This document shows, piece after piece, positions 39,844 through 46,996 of a DNA stretch of 64,000 nucleotides. Within the stretch, counting starts at the first letter, position 1, and every line of letters begins with the position of its first letter. A program made the translations under genes and the position numbers. Origin of the DNA: Vibrio barjaei (GTDB lineage Bacteria; Pseudomonadota; Gammaproteobacteria; Enterobacterales; Vibrionaceae); NCBI RefSeq assembly GCF_001639065.2, contig NZ_LQXO02000028.1, positions 116 to 64,115 on the forward strand. The letters run 5' to 3'. The notes beneath the pieces are model-generated. The model saw only the letters and a list, made by a program, of their open reading frames with translations, was not told the DNA's origin and ran no database searches.

Positions 39844-41271
39844 TTAACGGTACTCATCATCCAGATTGATATCTAAACATCGAGTCTCAGACAAGGTTTT
39901 ATACCATTGGCCGGATTTTTTCACCCGACGATTCCGATTGTCTTCCAGATCAATCTCTACCAAACCATAGCGGTTCTTGAAAGCATTCATAGGTGAGACA
40001 TTGTCCGTGAACGCCCAAAGCATGTAGCCTTTACAGTTTGCGCCATCTTCGATCGCTCTTAGCAAATGGAACAAGTGCCTTGAGATAAAATCAATACGGT
40101 AGTCATCTTGAATCTGGCCTTGTTCATCTTTGAACTGAGCTTCATTTTCAATACCCATACCATTTTCACTCAAGATCCACTCGATATTGCCATACTCATT
40201 TTTAATGCGCATCGCCATATCGTAAACAATAGCCGGATCGATCTCCCAACCTCGTGAGAAGTTCATTTCTCTACCCGGTAAGTCAAAGCCGCTAAAGTAC
40301 TTTTTCGGATGAAACGGCACGTGCTTTGGCCATTCCGCTTCCGGTGCTTTCACTCTGTGTGGGTAGTAGAGGTTAGCTCCAATAAAGTCCACAGTATTAT
40401 GTTTGATGATCGCAAGGTCTTCTTCCGTTGGTGCGAAGTCAATGCCATTGCCTCTCAATAACGTCAACAACTCCGCCGGATATTCTCCTTTGATAGCCGG
40501 GTCTAAAAACACACGATTGTAGAACAAATCGTAGATTTCAGCCGCTCGCTTGTCATGCACCGCACTAGAACGTGGATAGGTCACTTCAGGGTTTAACACC
40601 ACGCCGATTTTTCCGTCGTAGCCTTGGTCACGATAAGCTTTAACGATTTTTGCCGTCGCCAAGTTTTTGGCATGATTCCACACCATCCACTTATTGGTGT
40701 CTTGCTCGTACGGGTAACGAATCGCATCAAGATACACTCGGGTTTGTACCACGATAGGCTCATTGAAACTAAACCAGTACTTCACCTTATGAGCGTAACG
40801 CTTGAACACTTCCTCCGCGTAGTGCACAAACATATCAACCACTTTCGGCGAGCTCCAGCCACCGTAGTGTTCGAGCAAATTAGCGGGCAGCTCGTAATGC
40901 TCCAAGCAGAACATCGGCTCGATACCTTTCGCAAGCATGGTATCAATGACCTTATCAACGTAATCTGCATACTCTTCATCTACAATCCCCTGCTCATAAT
41001 CAAGCATAAAACGAGACCAGTTGATGGAGCTGCGGTAGTGGGTTAAACCCACCACCTGCATTAGGTCAATATCTTCAACATAACGGTTGTAGAAATCGGT
41101 CGCGACTGCTGGCCCATAACCGTTGTGCCAGACTTTTCGGTCATTCTTGTACCAAGCATCAATATAAGAATCTTGGCTGTCTTTCTTGCCACTCCAACCT
41201 TCGGTTTGCCATGCAGACGCTGCTGCACCAAGAATAAAACCTTCAGGAAACTTCATAGAGTATTGAGTCAT
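39844..41271 (-). CDS. GH1 phospho-beta-glycosidase paired with the PTS
   Basis: A 475-residue GH1 enzyme starting at ATG 41271 behind AGGAG (5-bp spacing). The acid/base Glu is in WFSFNEPIVV and the nucleophile in ILSENGMGIE. The loop NAFKNRYGLVEID keeps the Lys and Tyr of phosphate-binding GH1 enzymes but has Ala where the first GH1 of the window has the Ser region, so a somewhat different phospho-glycoside is likely. It is 9 bp after the EIIC gene in the same operon, meaning it cuts what this PTS imports. Confidence 0.87.
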   Translation of the reverse strand: MTQYSMKFPEGFILGAAASAWQTEGWSGKKDSQDSYIDAWYKNDRKVWHNGYGPAVATDFYNRYVEDIDLMQVVGLTHYRSSINWSRFMLDYEQGIVDEEYADYVDKVIDTMLAKGIEPMFCLEHYELPANLLEHYGGWSSPKVVDMFVHYAEEVFKRYAHKVKYWFSFNEPIVVQTRVYLDAIRYPYEQDTNKWMVWNHAKNLATAKIVKAYRDQGYDGKIGVVLNPEVTYPRSSAVHDKRAAEIYDLFYNRVFLDPAIKGEYPAELLTLLRGNGIDFAPTEEDLAIIKHNTVDFIGANLYYPHRVKAPEAEWPKHVPFHPKKYFSGFDLPGREMNFSRGWEIDPAIVYDMAMRIKNEYGNIEWILSENGMGIENEAQFKDEQGQIQDDYRIDFISRHLFHLLRAIEDGANCKGYMLWAFTDNVSPMNAFKNRYGLVEIDLEDNRNRRVKKSGQWYKTLSETRCLDINLDDEYR

Positions 41272-41280
41272 TACGGCTCC

Positions 41281-42630
41281 TTAAGCGACAGCTTCTTTAG
41301 TTTCAGTTTGTTGCTCGTTTTCTAGATTATCGAGCTGCTCTTTGAATTGGTTTTCGCAAACTTTCACAAAAGGTAGGTAGATAAGAATCGACGTGATAAT
41401 ACACGCTATCTGGGTTGCCACCGCGCCTAAGGAACCGCCCGTTGCGAGCCAAGAGCTGAGAATCGGTGGACAAGTCCACGGAATCATCACTACGGCTTTA
41501 CCCGCAAAACCAATTGCCGTTGCGTAGTAACCAATCATACCGGTAATTAGCGGTGTAATAATGAATGGAATCGCTAGAATCGGGTTAAGCATGATAGGCA
41601 TACCAAACACCACCGGCTCGTTGATATTGAATGCACCTGGACCTACAGAAAGCTTGGCAATCTCGCGCATATCTTTACGTTTCTTACATACCAAGAATAC
41701 CGCGACAAGTAGACCAATCGTTACACCTGAACCACCAATACTCATGTAGATGTCCCAGAAAGGCATCGTGATGATGTTCGGAATTTCTTCACCGTTTTCA
41801 TACGCTGTCATGTTCGCAGCAATCGCACCAAGCAGCAGCGGCTCACGTAGAGGCTTGATCATTTGGTTACCATGAATACCAACTACCCAGAAAACCTGAG
41901 CTAGGAACATCAGTAGAAGCACACCAGGTAGACTTTGGATAGCGCCTTCAAGCGGACGTTGAATCGCAGCGTACGTTGCATCGTAAAGCGTCATTCCCGA
42001 AATCTCGTAGAACGCAAAACCAAACGTAGCAATCGCAGTAACTGTGATGATAGATGGTAGCAATGCAGAGAACGAGTTCGCCACATTTGGTGGCACCGAA
42101 TCAGGCATCTTGATTTGTAAAGCGTTAACTTTCAAAAGCTTGCTGTATACCTCAACCGATAAGATTGCGATAAACATACCCAAGAATAATCCTTTAGTAT
42201 CGGTATATTGGCGAGCAATAACGTTGCTCACTTCAAACGCTTCACCTGCCACAACCACTTCATAGGTCGTCGGAATGACCGCCACAAAACAGATGACCGC
42301 AAGTAAACCTGAGTAAGCGTTAACTTGACCATTAAGCTTGCCAAGCTCAAGACCAATCATAAAGATGGCTCCGATGGTCAAGAAGTTCAGTGTCGCATAG
42401 TTTATTTGTCCCATGATTGGACGGTATTCAGCCAAAAAGGCAAATGTTTCAAAAGCAGCAAGGCCTGACTGAGTACCCATAACCATGTTAGAAATCAGTA
42501 CGCCAAACGCACCAACGATAATGACTGGCATCAGCATGACAAATGCTTGTTTGATAGCCATCACGTATTTCAAGCTGGTAAACCAGCCCGCCCAGTAATT
42601 GAGCTTTTCTGTAAACGCATTATTAAGCAC
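41281..42630 (-). CDS. PTS EIIC component, lactose/cellobiose family
   Basis: A membrane permease with about ten TM segments; VFWVVGIHGNQMIKPLREPLL, PGAFNINEPVVFGMPIMLNP and IPWTCPPILSSWLATGG are Lac/Cel EIIC motifs. I prefer GTG 42628-42630, which has AAGGGG 7 bp upstream, giving 449 residues. ATG 42660 lacks a ribosome site and would abut the operators at 42664-42689; the frame remains open to 42753. It imports and phosphorylates a beta-glucoside with EIIB and EIIA, which are divergently transcribed, an unusual split of one PTS across a shared promoter. Confidence 0.85.
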   Translation of the reverse strand: MLNNAFTEKLNYWAGWFTSLKYVMAIKQAFVMLMPVIIVGAFGVLISNMVMGTQSGLAAFETFAFLAEYRPIMGQINYATLNFLTIGAIFMIGLELGKLNGQVNAYSGLLAVICFVAVIPTTYEVVVAGEAFEVSNVIARQYTDTKGLFLGMFIAILSVEVYSKLLKVNALQIKMPDSVPPNVANSFSALLPSIITVTAIATFGFAFYEISGMTLYDATYAAIQRPLEGAIQSLPGVLLLMFLAQVFWVVGIHGNQMIKPLREPLLLGAIAANMTAYENGEEIPNIITMPFWDIYMSIGGSGVTIGLLVAVFLVCKKRKDMREIAKLSVGPGAFNINEPVVFGMPIMLNPILAIPFIITPLITGMIGYYATAIGFAGKAVVMIPWTCPPILSSWLATGGSLGAVATQIACIITSILIYLPFVKVCENQFKEQLDNLENEQQTETKEAVA

Positions 42631-42663
42631 GAGGTATCCCCTTCCATTCGTGTCGCTCATATT

Positions 42664-42822
42664 TGTTACGGGTAACATTACGGGTAACAAAACTAGAAAA
42701 CAAAGAAAAATCCGGATAATTGTTAGCTTGAGCACGAAAAAAAGCCTAATCACTCACCAAATTTGAGCTAGATAACACTTTTGATAGATCACGTATTGCC
42801 GAATTGATAGTTACCCGTAACA
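42664..42822. promoter_or_regulatory. Three TGTTAC-GTAACA operators between divergent PTS genes
   Basis: TGTTACGGGTAACA lies at 42664-42677, CATTACGGGTAACA at 42676-42689 and AGTTACCCGTAACA at 42809-42822. The two groups are about 140 bp apart, one near each divergent gene start, an arrangement that permits DNA looping by a tetrameric LacI protein. Confidence 0.7.
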
Positions 42823-42872
42823 CTAGAGACAACAAAAAGCACAAATAAGTGTCAATAACAGGAGAAACAACG

Positions 42873-43184
42873 ATGAAAATTCTATTACTATGTTCAGCGG
42901 GTATGTCGACCTCTATCCTAGTAAAAAAAATGGAAGAAGCTGCTAAAAATCAATCTATTGACGCTGAAATATTGGCTGTGCCAATTGCTGAATTCGAAAC
43001 AAAGCTAGCCGACTGGGATGTGTTCTTACTCGGTCCACAAGTGAAATTCCGCCAACAAGAATTTGCAGCCTTGGCGGCAGAGCAAGGCAAGAAAGTCCTA
43101 GCGATCAACCCTATGGATTACGGTGCAATGCGCGGTGAGAAAGTTCTGGCAACAGCCATTGAAGCACTCAGTGAAACAGCTTAA
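42873..43184 (+). CDS. PTS EIIB component, lactose/cellobiose family
   Basis: A 103-residue protein starting at ATG 42873 behind AGGAGA. KILLLCSAGMSTSILVKKM holds the phosphorylated Cys, and FLLGPQVKF and INPMDYGAMRGEKVL follow the ChbB pattern. It passes phosphate from EIIA to the sugar bound by EIIC. It begins the short plus-strand operon EIIB-EIIA. Confidence 0.9.
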   Translation: MKILLLCSAGMSTSILVKKMEEAAKNQSIDAEILAVPIAEFETKLADWDVFLLGPQVKFRQQEFAALAAEQGKKVLAINPMDYGAMRGEKVLATAIEALSETA

Positions 43185-43199
43185 GTAGGGGTATCAAAT

Positions 43200-43544
43200 A
43201 TGGATCTTGAGATCACCATCATGGGCTTAATCTGCAATGCAGGTGAAGCTAGAAGTCTATCCATGGAATCTATTAAAAGTGCCCGTGACGGACAGTTTGA
43301 ACAAGCACAAAGCTATCTAGATCAAGCAGATGAAGCAATTCGTCAAGCTCATTTAGTTCAAACGGAATTAATAGGCGCCGATGAAGGTGAAGGTAAAATC
43401 CCGGTCACACTAGTGATGGTTCATGCTCAAGACCATTTGATGACCACCATACAAGCAATAGAAAGTGCTCGTGAAACAGTGCATCTGTATCAACGTCTCA
43501 ACAAACTCGAACAGAGCGTTTTTAACAACGTCAGTATGGCTTAA
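43200..43544 (+). CDS. PTS EIIA component, lactose/cellobiose family
   Basis: A 114-residue helical-bundle protein. IMGLICNAGEARSLSMESIKSARDGQFEQAQ and the phosphoryl-accepting His region VHAQDHLMTTI are EIIA-Lac/Cel motifs. It lies 15 bp after EIIB. A GATGCAGACC/GGTTTGCATC hairpin at ~43557-43582 follows and may end the transcript. Confidence 0.9.
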   Translation: MDLEITIMGLICNAGEARSLSMESIKSARDGQFEQAQSYLDQADEAIRQAHLVQTELIGADEGEGKIPVTLVMVHAQDHLMTTIQAIESARETVHLYQRLNKLEQSVFNNVSMA

Positions 43545-43594
43545 AATAAGAAAGACGATGCAGACCTGTCAGGTTTGCATCATTTCATCGCACA

Positions 43595-44461
43595 TTACGT
43601 CGTCGACATTTCATCAAAGTAGTGCCAAATCATCTTAGCCACGGGTCCCAACGCTTTATTTTTAGCGCACGCCATATAAATCGGCACTTCAAGTTTATCA
43701 ATGCAGTTGAGTTCTATTAAATTATCGAGTCCTTCTGCTTGCACTTCATCACTTGATAATCGTCCCCAGCCAAGTCCACTGCGGATAATAGACTTTTTAG
43801 TATGATGATCAGAGACATACCAGTGAACGGTATCCTCTAAAATGCCTGAATCAGGGCTAGTCTTATAAGACGACTTAACCACAACTTGAGGTACGCTCAA
43901 CAAGTCTTTAACGGTCATATCAGCTTGAATAGCGATTGAAGATTGATTGGAAATATAAGCAGGTAAACGGATCTGATCGATATGTCGATACCTAACTCTT
44001 TGAGTATCTTGTGTTAGACCCGCATAAATGCCAATGTCTACCAGTCCATCCAGTAACATACGTTCACCAGACGCCGTTTCGATATTAAGGTGCAATATTG
44101 TCTCTGGGAAATGCTGCTTAAGCTGCGTCAATAGTCCCGTCACCTTTTCAATTGGGAAAATCGCGCCGACGCTAAGTCGTAATTCTGGCTCAACTTCCCC
44201 CGTCATTTGCTTGGCAAACACATCAAACTCGTTCGCTGCATTCAATAACTGTTGAATTTTAGGCATGAGAAGTTGCCCATCACGAGTCAGTTCTGGTCTA
44301 TAGGTATCGCGGCTAAAAATGGATACTTGATAATACTCTTCCACTTGTTTCACCGAATAGGAAACCGCAGAACGAGCTTTAAAGAGTTTCTCGCTTGCTT
44401 TGCGAAAACTCCCTTCTTGATGAATCACGTGGATAACGTGTAAATGTTCGAGGGCAATCAT
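43595..44461 (-). CDS. LysR family transcriptional regulator
   Basis: A 288-residue LysR protein with an N-terminal winged helix (HLHVIHVIHQEGSFRKASEKLFKARSAVSYSVKQVEEYYQVSIFSR) and a two-lobed effector domain. It is divergent from the dehalogenase-like and SDR genes, which it probably controls. An inverted repeat, TGGTC at 44461-44465 and GACCA at 44475-44479, overlaps its own start and may be its binding site. Effector unknown. Confidence 0.87.
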   Translation of the reverse strand: MIALEHLHVIHVIHQEGSFRKASEKLFKARSAVSYSVKQVEEYYQVSIFSRDTYRPELTRDGQLLMPKIQQLLNAANEFDVFAKQMTGEVEPELRLSVGAIFPIEKVTGLLTQLKQHFPETILHLNIETASGERMLLDGLVDIGIYAGLTQDTQRVRYRHIDQIRLPAYISNQSSIAIQADMTVKDLLSVPQVVVKSSYKTSPDSGILEDTVHWYVSDHHTKKSIIRSGLGWGRLSSDEVQAEGLDNLIELNCIDKLEVPIYMACAKNKALGPVAKMIWHYFDEMSTT

Positions 44462-44559
44462 GGTCTAATTTTATGACCAAGTTGATATAAAAGCTATGCT
44501 TTTTTAGTCCATAAAACTCCTCTAAAGTCTATATCAAGCAGGGACACAGGAGATCCATC

Positions 44560-45549
44560 ATGCCATCGACATTTCTAAGAACACCAGATTCAGCGTTCGA
44601 CAACCTAGCAGACTATCCATTCTCACCTCATTACATAGAGATAGATGGTTATCGCATGCATTACGTTGATGAAGGGACACAGAACTCAAATACTGTTTTC
44701 CTTCTTCATGGACAACCTTCGTGGAGCTACCTATATCGTCATATGATTCCGATTTTGGTCGATGCAGGCTACCGAGTAATAGCACCCGACCTTATCGGGT
44801 TTGGGAAATCAGATAAACCTGTCAGTACCGATACTCATACCTACGCCAACCATGTCAAATGGATGACGATGTTCGTTAATAAACTCAATCTCCACCACGC
44901 AGCCGCGTTTATGCAAGATTGGGGAGGTATGATTGGCCTTAGAGCTTTGGCAAATCAACCAAAGTGGTTAGATCGCTTAATTGTGTCTAACACCGTGCTC
45001 GCCGAAATGAAAGGGTTAGAAAAATTACTAGTCCCTAGTGTACTAAAGCTAATGGCTGCCTCAGCAGGTCAAACCGACTTGAGCCAACTCACAAACAAAA
45101 TCAACTACGGAAATTGGGCCGGCTACTTTCGAACCGCTAGTCATTTGGATATAGGAGAAGTCATCCAGGCGCTAACCACAAAACCATTAACTAAGAGCGA
45201 AATTCACGCCTATAACGCGCCATTTCCCGACAAGCGATACTACGCTGGCCCTAGAAAAATGCCGGAAATCGTGGCTTCGGACCTCAATCAAGTCAATGAA
45301 GACTGGCAGAAGCTCAAACAGTGGCAAAAGCCTGTTTTGACTCTATTTAGCGACAAAGACCCTTTCTTGGCAGGCCGTGGATACGACAAAAAGTTCCAAG
45401 CGAATTTTACAGGTGCCGCACATCAGCCTCACCGCACAATTACAGATGCTTCGCACTTTCTACAAGAAGACCAACATCTTGAAATTACGAGCCAAGTTAT
45501 TGATTGGCTTGACCACACTCATTTCAATCTAACAGGACAATCAGCATGA
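44560..45549 (+). CDS. Alpha/beta hydrolase, haloalkane-dehalogenase-like
   Basis: A 329-residue protein. LLHGQPSWSYLYRHMIPIL has the HGxP oxyanion motif plus the Trp used for halide binding, VIAPDLIGFGKSDKP is the family strand, and the nucleophile elbow MQDWGG has Asp rather than Ser with the second halide Trp next to it. A catalytic His sits in ITDASHFLQED and an acid in LFSDKDPFL. This is the haloalkane dehalogenase layout (HLD-I type). Hydrolysis of a halogenated or epoxide-like compound is possible, but the natural substrate is not shown by the sequence. ATGA overlap with the SDR gene. Confidence 0.8.
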   Translation: MPSTFLRTPDSAFDNLADYPFSPHYIEIDGYRMHYVDEGTQNSNTVFLLHGQPSWSYLYRHMIPILVDAGYRVIAPDLIGFGKSDKPVSTDTHTYANHVKWMTMFVNKLNLHHAAAFMQDWGGMIGLRALANQPKWLDRLIVSNTVLAEMKGLEKLLVPSVLKLMAASAGQTDLSQLTNKINYGNWAGYFRTASHLDIGEVIQALTTKPLTKSEIHAYNAPFPDKRYYAGPRKMPEIVASDLNQVNEDWQKLKQWQKPVLTLFSDKDPFLAGRGYDKKFQANFTGAAHQPHRTITDASHFLQEDQHLEITSQVIDWLDHTHFNLTGQSA

Positions 45550-46148
45550 AAAAAATACTCGCCATAGGCGCAAATGGGATCATTGGGCAAGCAGTACTCG
45601 AACTTTTAGACGATAAATATACCGTCATCCCTGTAGGATACTCGAAAGGTGAACATCGAGTAGATATTGAAGATTACGACTCAATCAAAGCCATGTACGA
45701 AAGCGTCGGTGCTGTTGATGCCATCGTCAGTATGGCTGGAAATGGAATGATGGCTGACTTCGATGATACATCTGACCAAGCATATCAGGTAGCACTCACT
45801 AATAAAGTGATGGGACAAGTCAACGTCGCGCGACTAGGAATTGACTACTTAACTCCGGGAGGCTCGATAACACTAACCTCTGGGCAGGCAAGTAACGCTC
45901 CAACCCAAAGAACAGCAGCTATTGCGATGGGTGTGGCCGCCATTAATGCGTTTGTCACAACCGCATCTCTTGAGCTCAAAAACAATCACCGCATCAATGC
46001 GGTAAGCCCTTCATTCGTAAAAGAAACGATGGAACGAATGGGAATGGACAGTACTAATGGAATTTCAGCAGCGGATGTTGCTTTGTGCTATCAAAGCGCT
46101 TTAGAGGGAGTCGCAAACGGAAAGATTTTTGATGCCGTTACTACTTAA
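45546..46148 (+). CDS. Atypical short-chain dehydrogenase without YxxxK
   Basis: A 200-residue Rossmann protein with a Gly motif (GANGIIGQAV), a nucleotide-fold strand (DAIVSMAGNG, like NNAG) and the catalytic-type Ser in ITLTSGQAS. At the place of Tyr-xxx-Lys the sequence reads RTAAIAMGVAA, so the normal acid/base pair is missing. It is shorter than most SDRs. It may bind a cofactor as a sensor, or use a different chemistry. It is coupled to the dehalogenase-like gene. Confidence 0.75.
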   Translation: MKKILAIGANGIIGQAVLELLDDKYTVIPVGYSKGEHRVDIEDYDSIKAMYESVGAVDAIVSMAGNGMMADFDDTSDQAYQVALTNKVMGQVNVARLGIDYLTPGGSITLTSGQASNAPTQRTAAIAMGVAAINAFVTTASLELKNNHRINAVSPSFVKETMERMGMDSTNGISAADVALCYQSALEGVANGKIFDAVTT

Positions 46149-46375
46149 TTAACCTGTTGTTTATTTAGGTGACCAGTCGGCTAATGAGCATATGAGTATT
46201 GCTGGTATGTCAATTCCCTCTCTAATATCTGCTCACTGTTATTCATTATGGTGAGCAGGCCTGTGCAGACACAATTACTAACACTTATCTCGCTAACCTT
46301 TGCCCATTTTGTGACCAGCATCCGGTATACTGCCCGCGAACCAGAAAGTCATCGCTTACACGTAAAGGTTATTCA
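46149..46375. promoter_or_regulatory. Upstream region of the vemP-secDF operon
   Basis: This 227-bp spacer should hold the operon promoter. GTGAGCAGGC and similar short repeats are present (ctcactgtt/gtgagcagg near 46229-46258) but none makes a convincing regulatory site. AAAGG at 46364-46368 serves as ribosome site for the TTG start at 46376. Confidence 0.35.
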
Positions 46376-46825
46376 TTGGTTAAACGTTGGTATCGTCTAT
46401 TTCTAGCGCTTATGATTACAGTTTGCACACATACTGTAAGCGCAGACGAGTATCTCACGCCCAACACTTCCAATCTCGCTAATAGTGTTATCACCGTCGA
46501 TCTTTCAACGACGCCATCTGATGATTTTAATGCCCCAGCAGATGATAGTGGTTCAATTCTTAATGATTACACAGGCCCACTGTTTCTTTCTTCATCCAGA
46601 CGTGTCATCAGTGATAGTTGGGATGCCGACCAAAAAGCAGCGCCTGATTACCACCTATTAATTGCCTTCTTAGCACCTCCACTGCTGGCGCTTGCCACAA
46701 GAAGCACCTCGCTTATTCCACCGCAACGTCAATGGACGAGCCGCACACAAAGCGCTCCCTCAAGAGTGGCCGGCTGGAAAGAAGCCAACACCTTGTACGC
46801 TCACAGACAACCTCACTCAAACTAA
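46376..46825 (+). CDS. vemP: VemP-like secretion-monitoring arrest peptide
   Basis: A 149-residue secreted protein starting at TTG 46376 (AAAGG 7 bp upstream), with a Sec signal (residues ~1-23, ending TVSA). Residues 129-141 read SRVAGWKEANTLY, matching the VemP arrest core R/HxxxGWKExNxxY of Vibrio alginolyticus; LIAFLAPPLLAL and IPPQRQW also fit. VemP stalls its own ribosome until its signal is pulled by Sec, and so turns on secDF2 when export or sodium is limiting. Position fits: secD follows. Oddly, the tail after Tyr141 is only YAHRQPHSN; the PTxxxQ end of the known motif is absent, so it is either divergent or frameshifted. Confidence 0.75.
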   Translation: MVKRWYRLFLALMITVCTHTVSADEYLTPNTSNLANSVITVDLSTTPSDDFNAPADDSGSILNDYTGPLFLSSSRRVISDSWDADQKAAPDYHLLIAFLAPPLLALATRSTSLIPPQRQWTSRTQSAPSRVAGWKEANTLYAHRQPHSN

Positions 46826-46991
46826 CTCTCAAGACCAAGTTCAGGACTACCTGAACGCTTCAACACGCGCAGCACATTAAGAGCAGCGGCTTGCTTACGA
46901 CTGAAATAAATGTCTTCACAGACTGATTTGGTTCCGGCTTTCGCCTCTTTCATGATGACCATGCGCTCATTCTGATCCGTTTTAGAGAGTT
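46824..46991 (+). promoter_or_regulatory. Predicted stem masking the secD ribosome-binding site
   Basis: AACTCTC at 46824-46830 overlaps the vemP stop codon and is the exact complement of GAGAGTT at 46985-46991, which contains the secD Shine-Dalgarno (GAGAG, 7 bp before GTG 46997). A ribosome stalled at the end of vemP would cover the left arm and free the right arm. This is the mechanism known for VemP-secDF2; the particular pairing here is my inference. Confidence 0.55.
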
Positions 46992-46996
46992 TCATT

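Noticed and set aside
46692..46880. Overlapping +1 frame at the end of vemP as a separate gene
   Set aside because: It has no ribosome site and only overlaps the VemP coding region; kept only as a possible frameshift tail.
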